Origin: CAADGU01 sp964581605
GTDB lineage: Bacteria > Chloroflexota > Anaerolineae > Promineifilales > Promineifilaceae
Length of the DNA stretch: 64,000 bases
Reading direction: 5' to 3'
Assembly (NCBI GenBank): GCA_964581605.1
Contig: CAZOPF010000022.1
Span: 1 to 64,000, forward strand
Numbering within the stretch: the stretch's first letter is position 1; each line of letters begins with the position of its first letter. Position numbers and translations under genes: made by a program. A model generated the notes under the pieces. It made no database searches, was not told the origin of the DNA, and worked only from the letters and a program-made list of their open reading frames with translations. Positions 26,201 to 32,084 of this stretch are shown here, piece by piece.

Positions 26201-28024
26201 CGCTGCCGGGTCAGCCTGGCGGGCAAATTCCAGCCCGGAAAGGCCATAGAGGAGGGCGCGGGTCTGTTCGATGAGGACGGCCGTGTCCCCCACCTGGTCT
26301 TGCACTTCTGGAGCAGTCAGGTCTGTGCGGGGCAGGGCGTCTACGGCCGTTGCCAGGGTGAACATCTGTTGCTGCAAAGTGGTCTGCTGCCGTTGGGCAA
26401 AGCTGTTGTTGCGCAGATGGTTGGGCAGGAAGACAGCCGAAAAGGAATCGGCAAAGCTAATGAACGGGGCATTGTCATCAGATGGCGAGATGTTCAAATT
26501 GCCACCCAACAGGCGTGTGCCGGGGCCGATCAAATCTTTGACGGGGCGGGTAAAGGTCTGGCTGTTCCCGTCCGGGTCGGTGAGGGTGAAGGTGAGCCAT
26601 TCGGCCGTGGTAAAGGTGGTGGCCAGAGGGAAGTTGGTGAGCAGGTCGGTGAATGGCTCGCCGGTTGTCACCAGGTCGTCGCCATTGACGCCCAAATAGG
26701 GGGTGTAGGTGTGCTGCACCGTGCCAAAGACCATGCCGCCGGGCACATTCGAGTCTACCAGATGGCCGAGGATGAGGGCTTTGCTGGCCAGTTGGGCGGT
26801 GCGGTAGGTGGCGGTGAGCGGGACGAAGGTGGTTAAATTTGTGCCGCCGACGGGGAAGGTCTGGTATTGCTCCACTTCCAGGCTGAAGGCGACTTTGTGG
26901 CGCAGGCTGTCGGGAATTTCGGCGATGCGGTCATTGCTGCCGGGGGTGGCGAAGATGTCGCCTGGTTGGGCAGCGGGGAAGGAGGGGTCGAGGTTGGTCC
27001 AGCCGCTGCCGGGCAGGTACGCTTCTACCCACCAATGGTCTTGCACGAGCGCCAGCAGGGCGGGGTCGTTGAGGGGGTCGGCAACAGGTTCGGTGGCGGG
27101 TTGGGAACCGGCCAATCCCTGGGCGGGGGAGAACATGCTGGTGATCAGGGTTTGGGCGTTGCTGGTGTTGAGGCTGCCGTGGCGGTAGCGGGCAGGGATG
27201 CCCGCGCTCCGGAGCATGGCGATGAGCAGGCTGGATTGGTCCAGGCTATTGCCTGCTTCACCCCAGAGGGTGCCGCGTGTGCCGCGCAGGGAGCCTTTGT
27301 AGGGGTCATAGGCGAAGTCACGCACCTGGTAGAAAGAGGTGAGCGGGTCTTGGGTGTACACGGCCGTGGCCCAGAGCATGTCGCTGTCGTGGCTGTCGGC
27401 ATCAATGGTGGGTTGGGTGAAGCTGGCGCTGACGGAAGTGGGGATGATGGTAGACGGCCGTGCGGCAGCCGATACCTCTTCACCCCATACGGTGCCAGAA
27501 ACGGTCGCGCCATTGTCCAGTTCTACAAAATCGGGCGCGGTGGGCGGGGCAGCAATGGTGACGGTGACGAGGTGGCTGGCCTGGGGCAGCAGGTCAGGCA
27601 GTTGCCAGGTGATGGTATTGCCGTTGACCGTGCCGCCGTTGGCGTCTACCAATGTGCCGTTGGTCAGCGTCAGTTGCAGTTCCGGGTCAGCCAGGGTGTT
27701 CATGTCGTCGCTGAGGTCGTAAGCGGCCAGCAGTTCGACGGTGTCGGTGAGCGGGGTCGTCTCCGGGATGTCCGGCTGCAAGGTGGCGGGCAGGTTGTTG
27801 CTGACGGTGTAGCTGATGACGATGGTGCTGCCGGCGGTGGTGGCGGATTGTACGCGGCTGAGGGAGAGGGGGTGAGGGGGTGAGGATGCCGGGGTGAGCA
27901 GGTGAGCAGGTGCGGGGGTGCTGGCGGCGTGGGTGGGGGGGATGAGGGGGACGAGGAATTGGAGCAGCAGGGATATGCTGACAATCAGGGAGATAAATGA
28001 GTGCAGTCGAGTTTTGGGGTACAT
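17291..28024 (-). CDS. giant secreted multidomain surface protein (3577 residues)
   Basis: ATG 28024 is preceded by GGAGG at eight bases, and an N-terminal signal peptide ends near AAS. Residues about 230-350 form a transglutaminase-like domain: GNSLDQSSLLIAMLRSAGIP, DHWWVEAYLPGSGW and NLDPSFP. The catalytic Cys position is occupied by Ser (GNSLD against the usual GxCxD), while His and Asp are kept. Several Ig/NEW3-like segments follow. Residues about 1718-2488 hold three repeats of a jelly-roll-like unit (GYAEIFIDGVSQG; YLDYIDVWDG). Residues 2520-2880 are FG-GAP/VCBS-type repeats with DxDGDG calcium sites. More beta-sandwich repeats follow, and the chain ends VIYLPIVVRP. A surface adhesin or scaffold role is inference. 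The gene contains period-7 arrays and one palindromic insertion. Confidence 0.9.
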   Translation of the reverse strand: MYPKTRLHSFISLIVSISLLLQFLVPLIPPTHAASTPAPAHLLTPASSPPHPLSLSRVQSATTAGSTIVISYTVSNNLPATLQPDIPETTPLTDTVELLAAYDLSDDMNTLADPELQLTLTNGTLVDANGGTVNGNTITWQLPDLLPQASHLVTVTIAAPPTAPDFVELDNGATVSGTVWGEEVSAAARPSTIIPTSVSASFTQPTIDADSHDSDMLWATAVYTQDPLTSFYQVRDFAYDPYKGSLRGTRGTLWGEAGNSLDQSSLLIAMLRSAGIPARYRHGSLNTSNAQTLITSMFSPAQGLAGSQPATEPVADPLNDPALLALVQDHWWVEAYLPGSGWTNLDPSFPAAQPGDIFATPGSNDRIAEIPDSLRHKVAFSLEVEQYQTFPVGGTNLTTFVPLTATYRTAQLASKALILGHLVDSNVPGGMVFGTVQHTYTPYLGVNGDDLVTTGEPFTDLLTNFPLATTFTTAEWLTFTLTDPDGNSQTFTRPVKDLIGPGTRLLGGNLNISPSDDNAPFISFADSFSAVFLPNHLRNNSFAQRQQTTLQQQMFTLATAVDALPRTDLTAPEVQDQVGDTAVLIEQTRALLYGLSGLEFARQADPAADDLQTNLGVKLFYNQPRIIIMQGVSIQDAATRSVDLRNTNAAVIVAPGRPLAAARTAQWVKAVAESYFEGDALRHPLGETPVTTARIFDEAQAQGIGFVYVKPNQLDLLDLYLPDPNAYGYAAAALIAGKEVLIPQSPVLIDGEPRLGWWEIDPVTGTAVSVLDDGTHGALMEYAEMIAEIAQEVWEVWDDFGQSVYQLWFDCIVDNVVPALQGNPGAGSGAACLDDWEPPDPTLRGGYTPPWFYLPAPLCPIDNCGLEQYLIAGYDHAAIPLPQMPFGYQADRLTPTEYAGQVIPVTGSGGTPAFTLTASGAGTAVPLSVYSLDINAQANFNGQLDVWTYVPEGWSVGFTDTDLVQIVAPAGTAVGDYTITIVGQSRQNRALIETIEHTITVPTQQAIDLSYAVEENITIPVVAGSTAVSNETNDGEGEMPDSAYRLSLHNQSSVTKTLTLDVTGAPAGWVILNGHEQTSAVVTLPPFHRTRVGLYVAPPTRPSPGTSFTLNVTATDGGSLNDSVSIPWTMPGQAHNHLLISPPVLYLTANSSSQPIELSMTNVGNSSGSFPITPTLPVAGWSIANLQSPISLNVDETNEQTLTLNVTTAEVGRRYPLWFASTAPGSYTQYAQAEVQIVSPLTGPVYEAADSCNLGSEALSSALQSLALAMSTLEASCADGSCDLAQRDATVTAAQSVVSYARSASTLLTAEDAIETAAAALSTHTTPTTILADLGDISTAVSTLSDELCAIEAYRPDARFTPYLDAILLGDTATLTLTVENRGNLATTYAVTVTTPTGDQTFSPTLDPGDTAVLPIATTPTNLGSYDLTATVVAQASSLAADTAIARLNVVDKFVQVTAVAANPPFVETGTSSTDLSVTVANVAGIRQSLIAHTEILAPGGTVQWSADIPVTLLIGNPRAYDLDTVNTSGWAAGVYTITVELQTPVYGRGSWETPMSCTQNAAPNCLAPTDAIPDGSGIGYLGVGQGLGVAHSVSPLIVPTGDVTVTTIITTELLGETILPPTSTQTLYPWTQRPLLSGQLAVNSEQLTVSSEQLTVSSEQSLLGGWFASVTVAEPEPMTDYRLPGTDGQDIIQPITDEPITSSPPHLLTPSTTWAITRTENSDTAVTYTGTWTSFNDIMPSGGSYHRSSTTGSTASFSFSGTWAAVGFYTSGQSGYAEIFIDGVSQGTVDLYSRYADVKRVTYDNLSNAAHTITVSVTGTQNPYSTNTRVSLDYFDTWDGTTMPDGAYEQDHVRVWRSSSWTNQNDPNASGGSYFRNGQSAWFPFTGDSITFQAMIYGSSEKIALYTDDDFRGYYELSDFTVHTHTITFDGLGAGPHVLTVRAFRGAATMDLFTVPATEPATPPPTIGSFHRYEENDAPILYNGVLFPQTASTWSSEFNDAVSDHYAFASGNPGDTISFAFSGASVGVGFYGSTQSGYAEIFIDGVSQGIVDTYRREPSPASVYYHSLSGGSHTLTINVLGQKNPFASNDLVYLDYIDVWDGTPLPDGTFEELDDRLQRSYRWSLESNAQASGGQYLQDAITGQANAWFPFTGDSVTFRTIANNQGSQWTKVLLDGQPLAEINLYNDTVVSRTYSFNNLGPGLHVLQLERYYGELTVDAFTTPGSPPFYQTPVYTGVVRYEQDDPALVYNGVAAYNQRPQSWSEEYQWDSSNGYSALSTTANDTVSLTFDGRWASVGFFTNQYGGQAEIFVDGVSYGTVGTYSANSGVKSFPVTGLLTGTHTISVTVLGIPDPPSPQSRIYLDYIDVWDGQPMPDEIVNASQVELNGRIHTSDLLNTVSHPNGINGDYIVNGAGNYPGNLWYAFTGDSFTFYGFSHNVGTPLMDVYVDGQFVQTVDLTYPFSLQPIAHHFSGFGQGAHVVYIDQNNAMRVDAFASNQPPLAYQPLAEWWESDRTGGASWWGGVHSALATGDLDGDGSVEIALTASHLGPNGELFVLRGDGQDAGNGDPIIWSVAYNIFNGFEHVGGVAIAELDGQPGAEIVTVNTLGVYAYHHDGTAYWSTNAVVSNRFYGTPSVGNLDLDPEPEIAINLHTNLVVFEHDGTVAWQTADTDSWGIPVLADLTGDGLLDILVHDYNDTLTLYDYNLGTPQIVWTFVFTNPLHAYGAPAVADLDNDGLPEAVIASETLLFAFNGADGSVQWTAPLDPGRTGGVNIADIDGDGAVEIIASSLFNGGTLYAFEADGSLIWTTPAPDSSPLNTSAADLDGDGAFEILWNGDGQGFTIYDGRTGNILFNEPLAYSATGTDVPVPADVDGDGYAEIIVPTHGGIRVFGFDGVWGPARPLWHQLNYSITNIEDNLTVPFSEVPSWETHNTYRTQTELVHPLPNYSVNLTHTAAITGVAVLPGSFNVPPTSSADPTYGWDYSQNWTAPAVTRTFQSLVTGLQAGEVRKIAEGTQVAYTLSGGSNYLTLPPLYITAARLAALEPPLHTRPAGGTAVYTLSLTNLAAVPDNYALAVSGPLADWTTAPASVPVPANSTIVVPLTVTIPATAVPDTLPLLVNVDNGSGDEDVAAELTITDGVDVTIHPASQTAAVGETAAYTLTIANLEAADQSYTVTASGLADVTLPGSFFVPAGQSADFPFTASADEAGPRPFTLAVVAIASGAADNADAILEVTAVPAVDLSLAPDPAVTGPGSTAVLTLTVTNSGSLQETFDLDVTVPAGWEVALLDNGQPVSSVTLPPYYMNSRALTLLLTSPVGAALGNYDVTATAVGQNYPAATADVTGVVQVGNRGVQISILSGPTSVDPRATAVWQVEVRNTGLVADTFDLQVAGVLATVATFASNTVTLNPGQAQTIALTADDMEPLLPGTVDLVVAAQSQTESAIISQDTRPVTILPYEAVTVELTPASQTVPSGTLTASFTLIVTNTGNVVTTYSFQSSVPGASSQVELPDLPLPAHSTASLLLTVTATGGGTYVVTGTAVSANNTTASDTATLIIPGEPPPPPDNLVIYLPIVVRP
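22890..22997. repeat. period-7/8 repeats inside the giant gene
   Basis: GGTGAGCA, GGTGAGGG, GGTGATGA and GGTGATGG are followed by CGGTAAT, CGGTAAT, CGGTCAT and CGGTTCG. The open frame is kept, and the region codes for a low-complexity linker (about residues 1676-1712). Confidence 0.65.
23042..23118. repeat. eleven-unit heptamer array inside the giant gene
   Basis: Eleven contiguous 7-base units (CTGCTCA, CTGCTCA, CTGTTAA, CTGCTCA and so on) encode a repetitive linker with SEQLTVSSEQ on the minus strand. The total of 77 bases is not a multiple of three, so a neighbouring length change must have restored the frame. Confidence 0.85.
23316..23387. repeat. ~72-bp palindromic element inserted in the giant gene, copy 1
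   Basis: The arms GTAGGGGCGAGGCAGTTGGG and CCCAACTGCCTCGCCCGTAC match at 19 of 20 positions and enclose 32 bases. The element lies inside coding sequence and contributes a peptide ending in CLAPT. A near-identical element lies in the alpha-2-macroglobulin gene at 46937-47007. Confidence 0.8.
24453..24480. repeat. four-unit heptamer repeat inside the giant gene
   Basis: GAGATTG, GCGATTG, GAGATTG and GCGATTG run directly after each other. They encode part of a linker (SIANLQSPISL). Confidence 0.7.
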
Positions 28025-28154
28025 TACTTAATCCTCCGGTAAAGATGATTATCATTTGGTCTTGCTTTGCCGATAACGCTGGCAATGAGTATGGCCGCTT
28101 CCCTCACCAGAAAGCGGACCAGTTCAATGGTGTCAGGAATCTGTCGTCTCCTGT

Positions 28155-28529
28155 TCACTTCAGGTTGATGAGGATGATGCCGATGAGCGCCAGAAGGACG
28201 CCGGTCAGTTGCACTTTGTTCAGGGATTCCTGAAAGAGGAAGATACCGGCACTTAGCACAATCAAGGCATAGAGAATGGTTTGCAGGCTACCAACGAGGC
28301 TTAACTCTTTTCCGGCTCTGAAGAGGTAGGTGAAGAAGACAATCTGAAAGAGGTAGAGCAAGATAGCCGCGATCATCCAGGGGCTTTTCAGGGTCAAGAC
28401 CCAACCACCGTCGGCGGCGGCTTTTTTGAGGCACACATCGGCAATGGCAACGGCCGTGACCGCCGCCACGATCAATAGCAAGTGCAACAGTTTGGGCATC
28501 GCGTTGTGTAATTCGGGTAAGGTGGTCAT
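28155..28529 (-). CDS. small EamA/DMT-like membrane protein
   Basis: The 124-residue protein has four hydrophobic segments and a pattern typical of half-length drug/metabolite transporters (EamA family): an AVAIADVCLKKAA start helix, a central TYLFRAGKELSLVGSLQTI and a C-terminal LTGVLLALIGIILINLK. Such four-helix proteins act as dimers. ATG 28529 has GGAG eight bases upstream. It lies between the giant gene and an assembly gap, so its own upstream region is only partly visible. The substrate is unknown. Confidence 0.75.
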   Translation of the reverse strand: MTTLPELHNAMPKLLHLLLIVAAVTAVAIADVCLKKAAADGGWVLTLKSPWMIAAILLYLFQIVFFTYLFRAGKELSLVGSLQTILYALIVLSAGIFLFQESLNKVQLTGVLLALIGIILINLK

Positions 28530-28548
28530 GGTTTTCTCCAGAGGTGCG

Positions 28549-28648
28549 NNNNNNNNNNNNNNNNNNNNNNNNNNNNNNNNNNNNNNNNNNNNNNNNNNNN
28601 NNNNNNNNNNNNNNNNNNNNNNNNNNNNNNNNNNNNNNNNNNNNNNNN
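28549..28648. other. assembly gap (100 N)
   Basis: Exactly 100 undetermined bases. The round number suggests a scaffold join of unknown true length. An apparent frame running through it from 30915 to 28288 is therefore not a real protein. Confidence 0.95.
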
Positions 28649-30768
28649 TAGTCTACGGTGACGGGGAAGTTGGTGGGCAGATCAAGGGAGGCGGTGAACA
28701 CGGCCGTAACCATCCCACTATCTCCCTCCACAACCGCCGGGCCATTCAGCAGCGATACTCTGGAAATGTCATCATCGGTGATGGTGCCGGCCGCTTCATC
28801 ATCTACCAGATTGGCATTAACCGCATTGCTCAGTTGCACGGTGAAGGTTTCGCTTTCCCCTTCGTCAATCTGGTCGCCGTGAATGGTGATTTGCACAGGC
28901 TGGCTGGTTTCGCCGGGGTCAAAGGTGAGCGTGCCGCTGGCGGCGGTGTAGTCGCTGTTGGCTACGGCCGTGCCGTTGACTGTCTCATAATCTACCGTCA
29001 CCGGGTTGCTGTCGGCGGGGGAGAGGGAGACGGTGAAGGTGGCGATGGCACTGCCGCTGTTGCCTTCGGTTACGGTGACATCGGCGATAGTCAGCGAAGG
29101 CAGGCCGTCGTCGTCAATGATGGTGGCTGTGCCCTGGCCGTCCAGAATGTCGGCGTTGGTGGGGTTGGAGAGATAAACGCTGAAGGTTTCGTCCGGTTCG
29201 TCATCGGTGTCGCCATTGATGAGGATGGCAATTGTTTGTTCATTCTGGCCGGGAGCAAAGGTGAGGGTGTCGTCATCAGGCACGTAATCGGAACTGCCTA
29301 CGGCCGTGCCGTCCACCGTTTCATAATCTACTGTCACTTGTTGGGTGCTGGTGGGGGAGAGGGTGGCGGTGAATACGGCCGTAACCGTGCCGCTGTCCCC
29401 CTCTAAAATAGTTACATCGCTGATGGTAAACTGGTTGCGGGCTTCAAATGCGCCCCGGTCACAGACGGCCGTGCCGTCGCCATTGCCATCAAAGGGGCGG
29501 GTGATGCCGCGCTGGTCGGTAGCGGGGCAGGCGGTGTTGTTGGCGCTGTCTATGGCCGCGCTGCCGGGCAGGAGGGCGTGGGTGGCGGTAGGGCCGCCGT
29601 AGTCGGCCAGCGGGGCCAGGGAGGCGGGGGTGTTTTGCAGATCGCCAGTGGCGATGAAGTTGCAAGTGCTGTCGTCGGACAGATTGTGCCCCAACGAGGT
29701 CCAGTTGCCGGTGTTGACACAGTTGCGGCTGGGGTGAGCGGCGATGATGCTGTTCTGGAAGCTGATCACCGCGCTGTCCAGATTGGCAACGCCGTAGCGG
29801 TTACCGCTGCCGGTGGTGGTGTTATGGGCAATGGTGCTGTTGAGGACGGCCGTTTGCGCCAGACTGCTGATGTTGGCCAGCCCGGCGTAGTTGGGGGCGC
29901 TGTTGCCGCTGATGGTGCTGTTGCTGATGGTGAGCGAGCCGCCGTCGTTGAGGACGCCGCCGCCGTAACCGTCGCTCTGGTTGCCGGAGACGGTGACGCC
30001 GTCCAACAAGACACTGCCGCTAAACATGACCAGCCCGCCGCCCAAAACGGGGGCGAAGTTGTCGCGGATGGTGGAATTGGTGACGACGGCCGTGCCCAAA
30101 CTGTATAGGCCGCCACCCTGATTGCCTTCGTTGTTGGCAATGAGGCTGTGGGTGATGGTAACGGCCGTGTTCGTCCAGCTGTAAATGCCACCGCCTACGC
30201 TGCCGGCCGTGTTGCCGCTGATTTCGCTGTTCTGGATGATAAGTTCGCCGGTGTTGAAGATGGCCGCACCACCGCTGCTGGCGCCGGCGGCCGTGTTGCT
30301 CAATATCCGGGTATTTTGCAGAGTGAGGGTACCGAAATTGTAGATGCCGCCGCCGTTTTCGTTGGTGGTACGGCCGTTTTGCACGGTCAGGTCAACCAGC
30401 GTCAGATTATTGCTGGATGCGGTCAGGACGCGGTGGGCATCGTTGCCATCCAGATAGGTGCTGTCTGTGCCTGCGCCGATGAGGGTGAGCCGCAGGGAGA
30501 TGTCTAGCTCTTCGTCGTAGACGCCAGCGGCAATCTGGATGGTATCATCGTGGGCGGCGCGGGAAACGACTTCGCCGACAGTCAGGCAAGCGGTGGCAGG
30601 GGTGAGGCAATCATTGGTGTCGTTGCCGGTGGCGGCGTTGACGTACCAGGTGGTGAGCAGGGGGGCGGCGTGGGTGGTACGGCCGTGACTCACCCCACCA
30701 GCCATGACAAAACCGGACAATAACGATACAAAGACCATCATTGCAGTGAAGGGGAGCGAGCGTTTCAT
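28649..30768 (-). CDS. secreted beta-helix protein with Calx-beta repeats, C-terminus lost in gap
   Basis: ATG 30768 has AAAGGAG seven bases upstream and starts a signal peptide (MKRSLPFTAMMVFVSLLSGF). Residues about 40-440 form a right-handed parallel beta-helix of the polymorphic outer-membrane repeat kind, with many GGGIY and NSTI turns. From about 447 follow Calx-beta domains (VTILEGDSG, VTVTEGNSG, VVEGDSG, each with VTVDYETV-like and DDD ends). The third is cut by the gap. It follows the GNAT-like gene by 46 bases and is probably co-transcribed from the repeat-containing promoter at 31579. A surface or adhesion role is likely. Confidence 0.85.
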
Positions 30769-30814
30769 GGGTTTCTCCTTTAACAAATCCACAGATTGCA
30801 CAGATGTCACAGAT

Positions 30815-31516
30815 TTAATCGCCGTAAAAGTCATATGGTGTGGGCATGATGGGCGCATCGAGCGAGAAGCGACGTTGTAGACCGGCGGCTTGCAGGGCAT
30901 GTACGGCCGTGACATCGGCCGGATGGACGCGAAAAAAACAGTCGTCCAGTTCCCACTCTTCGGTCAGCCATTGGTGCAAGGCCTGGAGAATCTGGTCGGA
31001 AACGGGCTGTTCCCGGTAAAAGCGGCAAAACCAGAAGAGGATCATGGCGCTGTTTTCGCCCAGGCCAGCGAGCAGATGGTCGGGCGTCTGGTAGCGGATG
31101 AGGAACGGCCGTAGCAGAGTCAGGTGGACGCAGCCCAGGCATTTGTCCTGGGCGGTGGTGAGCACGGCAAAAGAGAATTGTTTGTGGCTGCGGTGTTCTT
31201 GTTCGGCCCGTTCCACTCGTTCCATATGGTCGCGCCAGGTGTAGGGTTGGTCGGTGGTGTGACGGCCGTTGTGGTGTATGGGCGCGTCCGGGTTGGTGAG
31301 GTACGCTTCGTAGGTCAGGGCAGCGTTGCCTTTTTGTAAGGGTTGCAACAGCCACTCTGCCCCCTTGAGGCTGGATGGCGCTTCTCTTTGAAAGTTGAAG
31401 CGGGTGCTGCCAACGGCCGTGCCCGGTGATGGTAGCCGGTAAAACCCGGAATCTGACTGACGTTGTTGTAGCTGCATGAGCATCGGATTATGTGCGCCCA
31501 AATACGGTAACTTCAT
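30815..31516 (-). CDS. GNAT-like N-acetyltransferase (tentative)
   Basis: The 233-residue protein has a region (TWRDHMERVERAEQEH, then FSFAVLTTAQDKCLGCVHL) that resembles the beta2-beta4 part of GNAT enzymes, where a short acyl-CoA fold receives the substrate. A C-terminal part resembles the domain's last helices (DVTAVHALQAAGLQRRF). A clear Q/RxxGxG/A loop is not obvious, so the call is tentative. The gene lies under promoter A of the GGACAAA family and leads into the beta-helix gene. An alternative is an uncharacterised conserved protein. Confidence 0.55.
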   Translation of the reverse strand: MKLPYLGAHNPMLMQLQQRQSDSGFYRLPSPGTAVGSTRFNFQREAPSSLKGAEWLLQPLQKGNAALTYEAYLTNPDAPIHHNGRHTTDQPYTWRDHMERVERAEQEHRSHKQFSFAVLTTAQDKCLGCVHLTLLRPFLIRYQTPDHLLAGLGENSAMILFWFCRFYREQPVSDQILQALHQWLTEEWELDDCFFRVHPADVTAVHALQAAGLQRRFSLDAPIMPTPYDFYGD

Positions 31517-31544
31517 CTTTGGCCTCTTTTCTCGTTCCTGTTCC

Positions 31545-31578
31545 AGACCCTAAGGGTTTTCCCAAACCCTTAGGGCCT
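31545..31578. repeat. AGACCC hairpin repeat, copy 2
   Basis: AGACCCTAAGGGTTT and AAACCCTTAGGGCCT pair across four bases. It begins just downstream of the -10 box of promoter A, so it falls in the leader of the GNAT-like transcript. Confidence 0.8.
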
Positions 31579-31630
31579 ACTATAAAAGAGGCAGGTGTTT
31601 GTTTTGTCCCGGTAATAGGCTGATTTGTCC
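31579..31630 (-). promoter_or_regulatory. promoter A: tandem GGACAAA sites plus -10 box
   Basis: On the minus strand, GGACAAA lies at 31630-31624 and again at 31609-31603, exactly 21 bp apart. TATAGT (31584-31579) follows GGACAA after 19 bases. The start of the GNAT-like gene is about 60 bases further. The proximal half-site lies where a -35 box would be. Confidence 0.7.
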
Positions 31631-31676
31631 TGCATTTATGTGCTGTATGGCAATGCTATATTCACTGGAAAATGAA

Positions 31677-31709
31677 AGACCCGAAGGGTTTGGGAAACTC
31701 TTCGGGTCT
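31677..31709. repeat. AGACCC hairpin repeat, copy 3
   Basis: AGACCCGAAGGGTTT and AAACTCTTCGGGTCT pair across a three-base loop with one mismatch. It lies about 30 bases after the stop of the small ORF at 31740 and before promoter A. Confidence 0.8.
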
Positions 31710-31739
31710 GTAGGCCAGCAGATCGGTTGTTCAATCCAA

Positions 31740-31937
31740 TTAATCGGGTCTGGCAATGAGGTGCAGCAGGGAGAGAAGCCAGTGGGAACGGCCGTGGCGA
31801 TGGCGAATGTTCTCTTGTTTGCGGCTTATGCCTTGCTCGTCTTCGGCGCTAAATAGGCGGGATGGGGTGGGATTGATGCTCAATCCGTGCATCAGGGCCA
31901 GATGGTTGGCGTTAAAAAGGGTGGTTCTGTTTTTCAT
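31740..31937 (-). CDS. small ORF with own promoter, function unknown
   Basis: A 65-residue product is predicted (MKNRTTLFNANHLALMHGLS at the start, basic His/Arg-rich C-terminal half). There is no signal peptide or recognised motif. Support comes from context: AGGAG lies nine bases before the ATG, the GGACAAA promoter B lies 45-96 bases upstream, and a hairpin follows the stop. It could be a small regulatory peptide or an exported-protein relic. The remaining parts of the 31517-32084 intergenic stretch hold promoters A and B, hairpins and one repeat array. Confidence 0.45.
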   Translation of the reverse strand: MKNRTTLFNANHLALMHGLSINPTPSRLFSAEDEQGISRKQENIRHRHGRSHWLLSLLHLIARPD

Positions 31938-31981
31938 CAGTTGGGTCTCCTGTTTTAGGGATATGTCCGCTCAATAGAGAT

Positions 31982-32033
31982 AGCATAAGGGACGGCCGTA
32001 ACCAATTTGTCCTGATATTGCCCGGTTTTGTCC
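31982..32033 (-). promoter_or_regulatory. promoter B: tandem GGACAAA sites plus -10 box
   Basis: Minus-strand GGACAAA boxes lie at 32033-32027 and 32012-32006, 21 bp apart, both preceded by CA. TATGCT (31987-31982) follows the proximal GGACAA by 19 bases. The small ORF starts about 45 bases further on. Confidence 0.7.
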
Positions 32034-32039
32034 TGATAA

Positions 32040-32078
32040 GTGATGCGTGATGCGTGATCAAACATTCACGCATCACGC
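32040..32078. repeat. period-7 hairpin array
   Basis: GTGATGC, GTGATGC and GTGATCA are followed by the complement TCACGCATCAC. GTGATGCGTGA and TCACGCATCAC give a perfect 11-bp stem around eight bases. It lies just after the stop of the beta-helix gene at 32085. Confidence 0.75.
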
Positions 32079-32084
32079 CCATAC

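Noticed and set aside
17358..27883. Many long open frames on the plus strand opposite the giant gene (for example 19034-20104, 20384-21502, 23513-24481, 24614-25762, 26867-27883)
   Set aside because: They are antisense shadows of a GC-rich gene: Gly/Val/Ala-rich products with no domain, no Shine-Dalgarno, and the minus frame has a signal peptide and clear repeats.
28288..30915. An 875-residue frame running through the N gap
   Set aside because: It passes through 100 undetermined bases and continues in the wrong frame over the EamA-like gene; only 28649-30768 is supported.
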